NCBI GenBank assembly: GCA_903885375.1
Contig: CAISIK010000126.1
Span: 1-55,459 of the forward strand
Direction of reading: 5' to 3'
Length of the DNA: 55,459 nucleotides
Origin: an uncultured Pseudomonadota bacterium
GTDB lineage: Bacteria; Myxococcota_A; UBA796; SXON01
Of this stretch, positions 9,038 to 16,449 are shown in pieces. A program made the translations under genes and the position numbers. Under the pieces are notes generated by a model. It saw nothing but the letters and a program-made list of their open reading frames with translations. It did not search any database and had not been told where the DNA came from. The first letter of the stretch is position 1; every line of letters begins with the position of its first letter.

Positions 9038-10644
9038 TGCACCTCCCCCACCACCCGGAACGCTGGACCGAGCGCCACATCCCGCATCAGGAACCTCAGC
9101 CGGTAGCCCGACTCCTGCAGCCCATCGGCGTGCCAGTCCACAAGCGGCTGCTCGGCGTCCGCCTCGGTGCGGCCGGTGGCGTACCGGAAGAGGGTGCGGT
9201 TCACGCAGGGACCGAAGTCCTCGTGCGCGGCGAGCGTGCCGCCGAGCTCCCAGGCATCGGCGAACGTCTCCTGGTCGAGCTGGCCGGAAGGGTCGATCAC
9301 CACGCCGTTCTCCTCCTCGCGCCAGCGCCCCACGCCATCGAAGTTCTCGAGCCCGAGGCCGATTGGGTCCATCACCTGGTGGCAGGAGGCGCAGCTCGGG
9401 TCCTCGAGGTGCTGGGCCACGCGCTCCCGCATGGTGCGCAGGTCCTCGCTCGCTTCGGGGATGGCCGTGTTCAACCCCGCGGGCGGGCTCGGCAGGTTCT
9501 GGCAGAGGAGCACCTCGCGGATGAACTTGCCGCGCAACGTGACGCTTGTGCTCGTGGCGTGGGCCTGCAGCGCGAGGAAGCTCGCCTGCCCGAGGAAACC
9601 CCGACGCCCGCCCGAGGAGGGCAGCCGCGTGGCGCCGAAGCCCTCGCGCGCGGGGGCCGGCACGTCGTAGAGCGCGGCCAGCGTGCGGTCGAGGTGGGTG
9701 TCGGTGCTGGTGAGGAGCTTGCGGAGGTCGGCGTCTTCGTCGAGCACGAGCGATTCGGCATCGAGGAGCGTCTGCTCGCGCGCGGAGGCGCCGAGGCCGG
9801 CGCTCGTGTACACGAAGATCGTGGGGTCCTTGGTGAGGCTGTCGAGGTCGGCGAGCTGGAGCATGTCGGAGACGAACGCGCGGAGACCCCGCCGGGCACG
9901 CGCGTCGGCGAGCAGGCGATCGACCTGGGTGGCGAGCTCCGCATCCGTGAGCAGGGCGCCGGAGGCGGCGACGGCCCGAAGCTCCTCGTCGGGGGGGCCA
10001 TCCCAGAGGAAGAAGGACAGACGGGTGGCGAGCTCCCAGGCCGTGTAGCGGCGAACGCCGTCCTCCCCGAGCTCGCCCACCTCGGGGCGGAAGAGGAAGT
10101 GCGGCGACTGCAGCAGCGCGGCGACGGCGTAGGTGAAGCCGGCGTCGAAGCCGCCCAGCGCCTCCGCGGCATCCCCCGCGATCGTGACGAGCCGGGCGCT
10201 CTCCTCGTCGGTGAGGGGGCGCCGCCATGCTGCCGGCCCCAGGTTGGCGATGAGCTCGGCCGCGCAGGCATCGTCGCGCACGGTGCCGGGCGAGCAGCTG
10301 CCGAGGCGCGCCCGCCGGGTGGGGTCGGCGAGCACCTGCTCGGCCACATCGAACGCGGCGGACTCGTAGCGCTCCACGCCGAGCGCCGAGATCGAGGTGA
10401 CCGAGGCGCCGACGGCGTAGAGGCCCGACACCCGCGTGTCGGGTTCGAGCGAACCGGGGATCAGGATGCCCTCCCCGAAGAGATCGGCGACCGTGTTCTG
10501 GTACTGGTCGTAGGTGAGCCGCCGCGCCACCGGGGCCTCGGGGCTGTAGGCGGGCTCGGCGCCACGCTCGAACGGCGGTTCTTCGACACCCTCATCGCAA
10601 GCCGAGGCCAGCAGGAAGAGGGGGAGGACGAGCGAGGCGCGCAT
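9034..10644 (-). CDS. DUF1592/DUF1588/DUF1585 family lipoprotein with haem c motif
   Basis: A 536-residue lipoprotein (lipobox LASAC) with the planctomycete/myxobacterial cytochrome-like multi-domain layout. It has a DUF1587-like RRLTYDQYQNTVADL near residue 41, then DUF1595/1592 (AWRRPLTDEE, LATRLSFFLWDGPPD). DUF1588 follows, with one haem-binding CASCH near residue 415 and the signature MDPIGLGLENFDGVGRWR. The C-terminal DUF1585 (RTLFRYATGR) is last. It probably acts with the adjacent DUF1552 protein on the outside of the cell, a family-level association rather than a known reaction. It heads the six-gene cluster. A TAGACT hexamer sits six bases before the ATG and there is no obvious ribosome-binding site. 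Confidence 0.88.
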   Translation of the reverse strand: MRASLVLPLFLLASACDEGVEEPPFERGAEPAYSPEAPVARRLTYDQYQNTVADLFGEGILIPGSLEPDTRVSGLYAVGASVTSISALGVERYESAAFDVAEQVLADPTRRARLGSCSPGTVRDDACAAELIANLGPAAWRRPLTDEESARLVTIAGDAAEALGGFDAGFTYAVAALLQSPHFLFRPEVGELGEDGVRRYTAWELATRLSFFLWDGPPDEELRAVAASGALLTDAELATQVDRLLADARARRGLRAFVSDMLQLADLDSLTKDPTIFVYTSAGLGASAREQTLLDAESLVLDEDADLRKLLTSTDTHLDRTLAALYDVPAPAREGFGATRLPSSGGRRGFLGQASFLALQAHATSTSVTLRGKFIREVLLCQNLPSPPAGLNTAIPEASEDLRTMRERVAQHLEDPSCASCHQVMDPIGLGLENFDGVGRWREEENGVVIDPSGQLDQETFADAWELGGTLAAHEDFGPCVNRTLFRYATGRTEADAEQPLVDWHADGLQESGYRLRFLMRDVALGPAFRVVGEVQ

Positions 10645-10650
10645 CCGTGG

Positions 10651-10656
10651 AGTCTA
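10651..10656 (-). promoter_or_regulatory. -10-like TAGACT, six bases before the DUF1592 start
   Basis: TAGACT on the minus strand lies exactly six bases from the ATG at 10644, inside the GST stop region. A weak -35-like TTCGCA lies 17 bases further upstream (10674-10679). The spacing would put the transcription start on the start codon itself. Confidence 0.45.
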
Positions 10657-11274
10657 CCCGCGTGGGAGCGTCGCTGCGAAGCCAGGGCGCTCCATGAGCG
10701 CGGCCGCCCACCTGGCGAGGTTCGGGAGGTCGTCGGTGTAGCGGTCGGCGCCGGCGAGCCCACCACCGCTGGCCCAGACGGGCAGCAGCAGCCAGTCGGC
10801 GAGGGAGGGCGCATCGCCCGCGAGGAACCCGCCCCCGCCGAGCGCCCGGTCGAAGACGGCGAGGGACTTGCGCGCCCGCTGCGCGGCGTCGGCCACCGCC
10901 GCATCGTCAACCGGCAGGCCGCGCGGCGCGAGCACGAACCGGGGGATGAGCACGCCGCGGACGGCGTGGGGCGCCACGTAGTCGCTGAAGGCGCTGATCC
11001 ACTGGGTCATCGTGGCACGGGCGGCGGGCGAAGCGGGCTGGAGCGCGGGGCCCTCGAAGGCCTCGTCCACGTACCGCATCACGGCGAAGGCCTCGAAGAG
11101 CCGCAGGTCGCCATCGTCGAGCACCGGCATGCGGCGCCAGGGATGGAGCGAGGTGTAGCCCTCCTCCCGAAGGTTGGCGGGACGAAGCTCGTACGCGACA
11201 CCCTTCTCGGCCAGCGCGAGGCGCGCGGACCAGGTGAACGTGGAGAAGGAGGAGCCGTGGAGGACGAGCGACAT
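10654..11274 (-). CDS. Glutathione S-transferase-like protein
   Basis: A 206-residue protein with an N-terminal thioredoxin-fold half: MSLVLHGSSFSTFTWSARLAL, then RMPVLDDGDLRLFEAFAVMRYVDEAF, which is the cis-Pro and glutathione gamma-Glu site. An all-helical C-terminal half ends with FLAGDAPSLADWLLLPV. Length and layout fit cytosolic GSTs. A Ser-rich segment at residues 8-11 may supply the thiol-activating residue. It would conjugate glutathione to electrophiles or reduce peroxides. The gshB gene at 20810 shows the cell can make glutathione. It is divergent from the probable selenoprotein. Confidence 0.85.
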   Translation of the reverse strand: MSLVLHGSSFSTFTWSARLALAEKGVAYELRPANLREEGYTSLHPWRRMPVLDDGDLRLFEAFAVMRYVDEAFEGPALQPASPAARATMTQWISAFSDYVAPHAVRGVLIPRFVLAPRGLPVDDAAVADAAQRARKSLAVFDRALGGGGFLAGDAPSLADWLLLPVWASGGGLAGADRYTDDLPNLARWAAALMERPGFAATLPRG

Positions 11275-11333
11275 CGATGGCCTGGCGTGGACGGCCCAAC
11301 TAGCCCGTCGGGACCCTCGCGCGGAGGGCCGCG

Positions 11334-11339
11334 TTACGC
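11334..11339 (+). promoter_or_regulatory. -10-like TTACGC, six bases before the selenoprotein start
   Basis: TTACGC is a weak -10 match but has the same six-base distance to the ATG (11346) seen at five other genes in the window. No convincing -35 or Shine-Dalgarno sequence is visible. Confidence 0.3.
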
Positions 11340-11345
11340 GCTCCC

Positions 11346-11885
11346 ATGCACCCCGTCGCCGCCGCGCTCGCCCCGCTGACCGTCCTCGACCCCGCCGCGC
11401 AGCCGGTCGTCGTGGGCACGCTCTGGGCGGACCGCCCCCGCGTGCTCATCTGGCTCCGCCACTTCGGCTGACTCTTCTGCCGTGAGCAGGTTGCTCACTT
11501 CGCAAAGGCGGCGTCGCAGATCACCGATCGGGGGGCCGAGCTCGCGTTCATCGGCAACGGCACGGCCGCGATGGCCGCCGACTTCCGCGACCGTGAGGGC
11601 ATCACCGCGCCCGTCTACACCGACCCGCGCCGCGAAACCTACGCCGCCCTCGGCGCCCGCCGCAGCATGGTCAGCGTCTTCGATCCGCGTGCGGCGCTCG
11701 CCACGGCGCGCGCGCTGTCGAGCGGCCACATGCAGTCTGCGACCGCGGGTGATGCCCTCCAGCAGGGCGGGGAGCTGGTGATCCTGCCCGGCGGCGACGT
11801 GCGGTTCCTCCACCTCGCGGGCTACGCGGGCGACCACGCCTCCGTTGGCGAGGTGCTCGCCGCCCTGCCCGTGCCGAAGGCCTAG
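11346..11885 (+). CDS. Probable selenoprotein: peroxiredoxin-like (AhpC/TSA_2, SelU-like), Sec at TGA 11469
   Basis: Read through one in-frame TGA (11469-11471), this frame gives a 179-residue thioredoxin-fold protein. Residues 1-41 contain a strand-rich start (VLIWLRHFG). The TGA is residue 42, followed by LFCREQ, so the active site reads U42-L-F-C45. In the AhpC/TSA_2 (Prx-like2) family the segment is normally RHxGCxxCRE, so TGA occupies exactly the first redox cysteine. The remainder (ELAFIGNGTAAMAADFR, VYTDPRRETYAALG, GGELVILPGGDVRFLHLA) is intact family sequence to the TAG stop. A hairpin of the bacterial SECIS type starts 11 bases after the TGA. It likely reduces peroxides or other thiol substrates. 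Alternatives are a pseudogene or a sequencing error. Confidence 0.82.
11469..11498 (+). promoter_or_regulatory. UGA-Sec codon plus SECIS-like hairpin
   Basis: The TGA at 11469-11471 is followed by a perfect 6-bp stem, GTGAGC (11482-11487) with GCTCAC (11493-11498), closing a 5-base loop AGGTT. The loop begins 16 bases after the TGA and has G at its second position followed by GU, as bacterial SelB-binding SECIS elements require. The apical sequence GCAGGU is the same as that recalled for the E. coli fdhF element. The hairpin lies inside the coding frame, as is normal in bacteria. Confidence 0.72.
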
Positions 11886-12166
11886 AGGCCGTCGACGTAA
11901 GCGACGACGTCGGCGATCTCCTGATCGTCGAGCGTGCCTTCGAACGCGGGCATCACGCCCTCGCCATCCCGCACGTACTCCTCGATCTCTGCCGCGTCGG
12001 GCGCCTCTTCCACGAGGTTGGGGAAGCCGTTCGCTTCATCGCCGGTGCCATCGGCGCCGTGGCAGCTCGCGCAGTTGGCCGCGAACACATCGGCGCCCGC
12101 GGTGGCATCGCCGGTGATGGTTTCCGCACAGCCGGTGAGCGCGAGGGCGAGAGTGACGATCAGCAT
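11882..12166 (-). CDS. Mono-haem cytochrome c, lipoprotein
   Basis: A 94-residue protein starting MLIVTLALALTGC, so a short lipoprotein signal with Cys13. An acggag site precedes this ATG; the open frame extends further upstream, but that extension is not signal-like. The mature domain is a class I cytochrome c. It has CASCH haem binding near residue 31, a GADGTG loop, an axial-ligand candidate Met in GVMPAF and a closing helix QEIADVVAYVDGL. It would be a periplasm-facing electron carrier. It converges on the selenoprotein gene with a shared CTAG at the stops. Confidence 0.88.
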   Translation of the reverse strand: MLIVTLALALTGCAETITGDATAGADVFAANCASCHGADGTGDEANGFPNLVEEAPDAAEIEEYVRDGEGVMPAFEGTLDDQEIADVVAYVDGL

Positions 12167-12228
12167 GCGAGATTCTCCGTTCGCCGCGCCACCTAGCCCC
12201 GCTGGGCCGCGCCGACCAGCCGATGACA

Positions 12229-13302
12229 CTACGTTGACCGCCGAGCGACGCCCGCCGCCACCTCGAAAATGCGGAAGTCCTGAAGGTCGGCCGGCAGGAA
12301 GCGGCGATCGGTGGTGGTCACGAAGACCTGCGCGCCGAGCGAACGCACCACCTGCACGAGGCGGGCGGTGCGCCCCGGGTCGAGCTCGCTGCCCACGTCG
12401 TCCACCAGGAACAGGGGTGCGTCGTCGCCCACCCGGGCGGCCGCCAGCTCGGCGAGCTTCCAGGCCAGCACCACCGACCTTGCCTGCCCCTGCGAGGCGT
12501 AGGCGCGCACGAGCCGACCGAGGAGCGAGAACTCGAGCTCATCGCGGTGGGGCCCCACCAGCACCCGCCGCTGATCGCGCTCCTGCACGCGGGCGGCGAG
12601 CATCTTCTCCATCACGAATTCCTCGTCTCCCGACACGTGCGGGCGGTAGCGCACCACGGGCTCCTCCGCGCCCCCGAACTCCTCGTAGAAGCGCTTGAAG
12701 TGGGGCGACATGCGCGCCACGGTCTCGAGCCGGCGCGCCACCACACGCACGCTCAGCCCGGCGAGCTGGGCATCCACGGCATCGAGGGTGGGCCCGTCCG
12801 CCTGGCCGGAGCGCAGGAGCGCCGTCTTCTGCTCCAGGCAGCGCCGATGCTGCTGGGCGAGAGAGAGGTAGCTGGGGTCGAGGGTGAGGGCCGCACGGTC
12901 GAGCATGGCCCGGCGGAGGCCGGGCTCGCCGCGGATCGGGAGCACGTCGCCCGGCACGAACCAGGCCGCCCGCAGGCTCCGCAGCCAGGTCACCGCATCC
13001 ACCGTGCGATCCTCCCGGCGCAGGGACCGTTCCCCTCCTGCCCATGCCACCCGGTAGCGGCGGATCATGCCGTCGGAATCAACGGAGCCCTCCACCATCG
13101 CTTCGGTGCCGCCGAAGCGGATGAGCTCGGCGGTGCGCGAGGTGCGGAAGCTCCGCAGCGTACCGAGCGCGGCCACCGCCTCCAACCAGTTCGTCTTTCC
13201 CTGACCGTTCGCGCCCACGAAGGCCACGAACGGCGCATCCACGTCGAGCACCTCCGCACCCAGGTTCCGGAAGCCCTGGGCCTGGAGTCTCATCACGCGC
13301 AT
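12229..13302 (-). CDS. recF: DNA replication and repair protein RecF
   Basis: A 357-residue SMC-like ATPase that loads RecA at single-strand gaps with RecO and RecR. Walker A is GANGQGKT (30-37), the ABC signature region is YASQGQARSVVLAWKLAE (about 270-290), and Walker B is LFLVDDVGSELD (about 300). Length matches the family (about 360). It lies 9 bases after dnaN with a gagga site, in the classical dnaA-dnaN-recF order. A second in-frame ATG three codons later is an alternative start. gyrB, which often follows recF, is absent here. Confidence 0.96.
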   Translation of the reverse strand: MRVMRLQAQGFRNLGAEVLDVDAPFVAFVGANGQGKTNWLEAVAALGTLRSFRTSRTAELIRFGGTEAMVEGSVDSDGMIRRYRVAWAGGERSLRREDRTVDAVTWLRSLRAAWFVPGDVLPIRGEPGLRRAMLDRAALTLDPSYLSLAQQHRRCLEQKTALLRSGQADGPTLDAVDAQLAGLSVRVVARRLETVARMSPHFKRFYEEFGGAEEPVVRYRPHVSGDEEFVMEKMLAARVQERDQRRVLVGPHRDELEFSLLGRLVRAYASQGQARSVVLAWKLAELAAARVGDDAPLFLVDDVGSELDPGRTARLVQVVRSLGAQVFVTTTDRRFLPADLQDFRIFEVAAGVARRST

Positions 13303-13311
13303 GGGGAATCC

Positions 13312-14427
13312 TCAGTCGAGGCGGACGGGCATCACGACGAACAGCGCGTTGTCATCGTCCAGATCGCGCAGGATGCACGGGGCCAGCGCCTCGCCGAGCT
13401 CGAGCGCCACGCGGCTGCCCTGCATGGCGGAGAGGACCTCCACCATGAAGCGCGCGTTGAAGCCCATGCTGATGGGCTCGCCCTGAAGCTCGACCGGCAC
13501 ATCCTCCTTGCCATCCCCCGCGTCGGCCTTGCGGGCCGAGAGCTGGAGCGCATCGGAGGTGAACTGGAAGCGCACGGAGTTCGTGGCATCGGTGGCGAGG
13601 ATGGACACACGCCGGAGCGCCTCGCGCAGCACATCGCGATCCACCACCACACGGCGCTTGAACGACGCGGGAAGCACCTGGCGATAGTCGGGGAAGTCGG
13701 CCTCGAGCAGCCGCAGGTGCACGAGGATGCCGGGGTACTGCACGAGCGCCGCGCGGTCGCCGAAGGCGATCTGCACATCGCCCTCGTAACCATCGAGGAG
13801 CTTCCGGATTTCGCCGAGGCCCTTGCGGGGCAGGAGCATCTTCTTGCCGATGCCGAGCTCGCCCTTGTAGGGGGCCTGGGCCCAGCAGAGGCGGTTGCCG
13901 TCGGTGCCCACGAAGCGCACGACCGCGCCGTCGCTCACGCTGGTGTCTTCCACGTGGGCGCCGTTGAGCCCGTAGCGGTTGTCGTCGGGCGCCACGGCGA
14001 AGTGCACCCGATCGATGACCCGGCGCAGCGCCCCCGACTCCATGGCCAAGGAGCGCGCCTGGTCGAGCGCCGGCGTGACCGGGAAATCCGCCGCGTTGAA
14101 CGTTGAGAGTTTGAACACCGACGCGCCTGCCCGCACTTCGAGGCGACCATTGTCGATCACGGTGAGGGTGACGATATCGCCAGAAAGAACCTTGGCGATC
14201 TGGAAGAAGTTGTTGGCATCGACCGCGACTTCGCCCGAGGAACGCACGGTAGCGGCGTAGTCGCCGATCACGGTCATGGTCTTGTCGGTGGCGGTGGCGC
14301 GGAGGCCTTCCGGGGTGGTCTGGAGCAGAACCGCGCTGAGAATGGGGAGCGTAGGACGCTTTTCTACGATTCCCTGGGCGCGGGCGAGGGCCCGGACCAG
14401 TTCGTCGCGGTGGATGAGGATGTCCAT
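13312..14427 (-). CDS. dnaN: DNA polymerase III beta sliding clamp
   Basis: A 371-residue protein in the normal size range, with three clamp-fold repeats. Recognisable segments are RPTLPILSAVLLQ near residue 24, the central AADFP motif and a C-terminal VEVLSAMQGSRVALELGEALAPCILRD. The C-terminal hydrophobic VVMPVRLD is the usual end of the clamp. It tethers DNA polymerase III to DNA and recruits partners. It is encoded between the candidate origin and recF, and is likely transcribed from a promoter in the dnaN-dnaA gap or by read-through from dnaA. Confidence 0.97.
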   Translation of the reverse strand: MDILIHRDELVRALARAQGIVEKRPTLPILSAVLLQTTPEGLRATATDKTMTVIGDYAATVRSSGEVAVDANNFFQIAKVLSGDIVTLTVIDNGRLEVRAGASVFKLSTFNAADFPVTPALDQARSLAMESGALRRVIDRVHFAVAPDDNRYGLNGAHVEDTSVSDGAVVRFVGTDGNRLCWAQAPYKGELGIGKKMLLPRKGLGEIRKLLDGYEGDVQIAFGDRAALVQYPGILVHLRLLEADFPDYRQVLPASFKRRVVVDRDVLREALRRVSILATDATNSVRFQFTSDALQLSARKADAGDGKEDVPVELQGEPISMGFNARFMVEVLSAMQGSRVALELGEALAPCILRDLDDDNALFVVMPVRLD

Positions 14428-14705
14428 GGGGAGTCCGGGTGCAGGGAACAGGTCTTCTATCTTGATCTATGTGATCTTGATGATCTTGATAAGGTCTGTG
14501 GAGAGTGTGGAGAACTCGATCTCTCCGCGTTGATCCTCGGTGTCCACTCGGGAGAACCCCGTGGATATCCAGGGGTTCCGGCGGGGGGTTGTCCCCAGGG
14601 TGCGTGGGGGCGCCGGAGGCCGGTGTCGAGCCGGGAGAACCCTCCGCAGGATCTGCCCCCCCTTCTCCGCAGGCTTGCCCACAGCTTGCCCACAGGAACC
14701 GATGT
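14428..14705 (-). other. Candidate oriC (dnaN-dnaA intergenic region)
   Basis: This 278-base gap holds several DnaA-box-like 9-mers. Abutting copies TGTGGAGAG (14497-14505) and TGTGGAGAA (14506-14514) are one or two bases from the TGTGGATAA consensus. In the other orientation there are TTCTCCGCA (14663) and TTGCCCACA at 14675 and 14686, 11 bases apart. Beside them lies the most AT-rich stretch of the locus (about 14456-14492), containing tandem GATCTTGAT copies (14473-14490) that could be the unwinding element. Genome context supports an origin; direct proof needs skew and binding data. Confidence 0.6.
14473..14490. repeat. Tandem 9-bp repeat GATCTTGAT x2 in the putative unwinding region
   Basis: Two perfect adjacent copies, preceded by a near copy TATCTTGAT at 14458-14466. 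AT-rich repeats next to DnaA boxes are typical of origin unwinding elements. Confidence 0.7.
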
Positions 14706-16022
14706 TCAGCCCTCCCCGCGCACGATCTTCTCGAGGAGCTCGAGCTCGGCGCGGAGGTTGGGATCGGTCTTGGCGTCTTTCGTCACCTTCTTGCAGGCGT
14801 ACTGGACCGTGGAGTTGTCGCGCTCGAAGGCGCGGGCGATCTCCGGGAAGGAGAGGCGGGCCACGGTGCGGCACAGGTACATGGCGAGCTGCCGCGGGAA
14901 CACGATGTTGGCGGGGCGGCGATCGCCCCGGATGTCGCTGGAGCGGATGTGGTAGTGCTCGGCCACCCGCTGGATGATCACCTCGGGGGAGGGCGGCGGC
15001 GAGTCGGGCGGGAGCACGTCGGCCATGCGCTCCTGGATGAAGGCCATGCTCACCGGCTTGCCGTAGAAGGCATGGAGGGCGGCCAGGCGGTTGAGCACCC
15101 CCTCGGCCTCACGAACGCTGTTCCGCACGCGCTGGGCGATGGCGTACTGCACGTCGGAGGGGAGGATGAGCTGCAGCACCTCGGCCTTCCGGCCGAGGAT
15201 GGCCATCATCGTTTCAACGTCGGGGGGCTGCACGTCGGCGATGAGGCCCTGGGAGAACCGGGTGCGGAGGCGGGGCTCGAGCTTGCCGATCTCGTTGGGG
15301 GGGCGGTCCGCGCAGAGCACGATCTGCTTTCGCGACTGCATCATCCACTCGAAGACGTGGAAGACCTCCTCTTCCGTGCGGTCGCGACCGGCGATGAACT
15401 GCACATCGTCGAGCAGCAGCACATCGATCTCGCTGCGGAAACGCTCGCGGAAGTCCGAAATGTTGCGGTTCTGGAACGCGGACACCATCGCGTCGAAAAA
15501 CTGCTGGGCGGTCATGTACTCCACGCCGCCGCCGAGCCTGCGCTCCACCCGGTTGCCGATGGCGTGCATGAGGTGCGTCTTGCCGAGGCCCGTGCTGCCG
15601 TAGATGAACAAGGGGTTGTAGGCCACGCCGGGCTCGTCGGCCACGGCGCAGGCCACGCCGTGGGCGAACTCGTTGCACTTGCCCACTACGAAGTTCTCGA
15701 AGGCCATGCCGCGCTCGAGGCGGCTGGCTCCGCGCCGCGAACCGCGGCGGTGCTCCATCGGTTCGGGCTCGGGTGGGGCGCCATCCCAGGACACCTTCAC
15801 GTCGACCGGTCGGCCCTGTACCTCCTCCCACGCGGTCCGAATGTCGGTGAGGAAGTTGTCGCGCACCCACTCGAAGGTGGCGCGGTTCTCGGCGAGGAGG
15901 CGCACGCGCCCGGGCTCGGTGGATCCGAGGCGAAGAGCGCCGCTGCTGAACCAGATCTCCATGTTCTGGGCGCCGATTCGGCGTTCCAGCGCGGCGCAGA
16001 ATGCTGCCCAGGTTGCTTCCAT
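14706..16022 (-). CDS. dnaA: Chromosomal replication initiator DnaA
   Basis: A 438-residue protein with domain I (1-75), a short linker, the AAA+ domain and a helix-turn-helix domain IV. Walker A is GSTGLGKT (142-149), Walker B is LLLDDVQF (around 205) and sensor regions follow. Domain IV contains IVFPRQLAMYLCR and RDNSTVQYACKKV (401-413). The family signature is normally RDHTTV; here the box-contacting His is Asn403 and the next Thr is Ser404. This may tune the DNA sequence recognised. A ggggg-rich site precedes the ATG and a TATACG -10-like hexamer lies at 16048-16053. Confidence 0.97.
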   Translation of the reverse strand: MEATWAAFCAALERRIGAQNMEIWFSSGALRLGSTEPGRVRLLAENRATFEWVRDNFLTDIRTAWEEVQGRPVDVKVSWDGAPPEPEPMEHRRGSRRGASRLERGMAFENFVVGKCNEFAHGVACAVADEPGVAYNPLFIYGSTGLGKTHLMHAIGNRVERRLGGGVEYMTAQQFFDAMVSAFQNRNISDFRERFRSEIDVLLLDDVQFIAGRDRTEEEVFHVFEWMMQSRKQIVLCADRPPNEIGKLEPRLRTRFSQGLIADVQPPDVETMMAILGRKAEVLQLILPSDVQYAIAQRVRNSVREAEGVLNRLAALHAFYGKPVSMAFIQERMADVLPPDSPPPSPEVIIQRVAEHYHIRSSDIRGDRRPANIVFPRQLAMYLCRTVARLSFPEIARAFERDNSTVQYACKKVTKDAKTDPNLRAELELLEKIVRGEG

Positions 16023-16290
16023 CCCCTGCCCCCCAGCGTGACCGACGCGTATAGCGGGGTCGCCGGCCCCGGCCCCCGGTCTACCTCAGGGATCGGATCG
16101 GTTTCAAGTGCCTTTCGGCAGATTGAGGAGCGGTCGCGGGGGAGGCGCGGCGGGGTTGAAGGGTTGGCGGCACGGTTTTGCAAGAATGGAGGATTGCGAT
16201 CGACTTCCGCCGATTCTCCACGATCGGCAGACGGGCATTGCCGGATTGGCGGGATGGGTTAGCCGCCCGCGCTCTTGCCGGAGTCCCCAG
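16023..16290. other. dnaA-rpmH divergent intergenic region
   Basis: This 268-base region separates the divergent dnaA and rpmH genes and should hold both promoters. A minus-strand TATACG (16048-16053) fits a dnaA -10. One DnaA-box-like TTCTCCACG is at 16214-16222, compatible with DnaA autoregulation or a second origin element. I see no RNA gene or convincing open frame. Confidence 0.5.
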
Positions 16291-16449
16291 ATGTCCAAGC
16301 GCACCTTCCAGCCCCACAACAAGCGCCGCAAGCGCACCCACGGTTTCCGCGCCCGCATGGCCACCCCCTCGGGTCGCAATGTGCTGGCTCGCCGCCGTAC
16401 GAAGGGCCGCAAGCGCCTTGTCGTCACCGTTGCGTCCAAGCGCGACTGA
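16291..16449 (+). CDS. rpmH: 50S ribosomal protein L34
   Basis: A 52-residue, extremely basic protein: [43 protein letters not shown], the canonical L34 sequence with a slightly longer C-terminal tail (VVTVASKRD). It binds 23S rRNA in the large subunit. A ggag site lies a few bases upstream. It begins the plus-strand cluster running through rnpA, yidD, yidC, jag and mnmE, the conserved arrangement near bacterial origins. Confidence 0.97.
   Translation: MSKRTFQPHNKRRKRTHGFRARMATPSGRNVLARRRTKGRKRLVVTVASKRD

Noticed and set aside
11571..11885. Annotating only a 104-residue protein starting at ATG 11571
   Set aside because: This misses the active site; the frame upstream (11346-11568) carries family sequence interrupted only by a TGA at the redox Cys, so selenocysteine read-through explains it better.
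12166..12229. A longer cytochrome c start at 12229
   Set aside because: The extra N-terminal 21 residues are not signal-like, whereas ATG 12166 has a ribosome-binding site and produces a lipoprotein signal.
16023..16290. RNA gene between dnaA and rpmH
   Set aside because: No tRNA-like cloverleaf or known RNA signature is visible; the region is best explained by divergent promoters.
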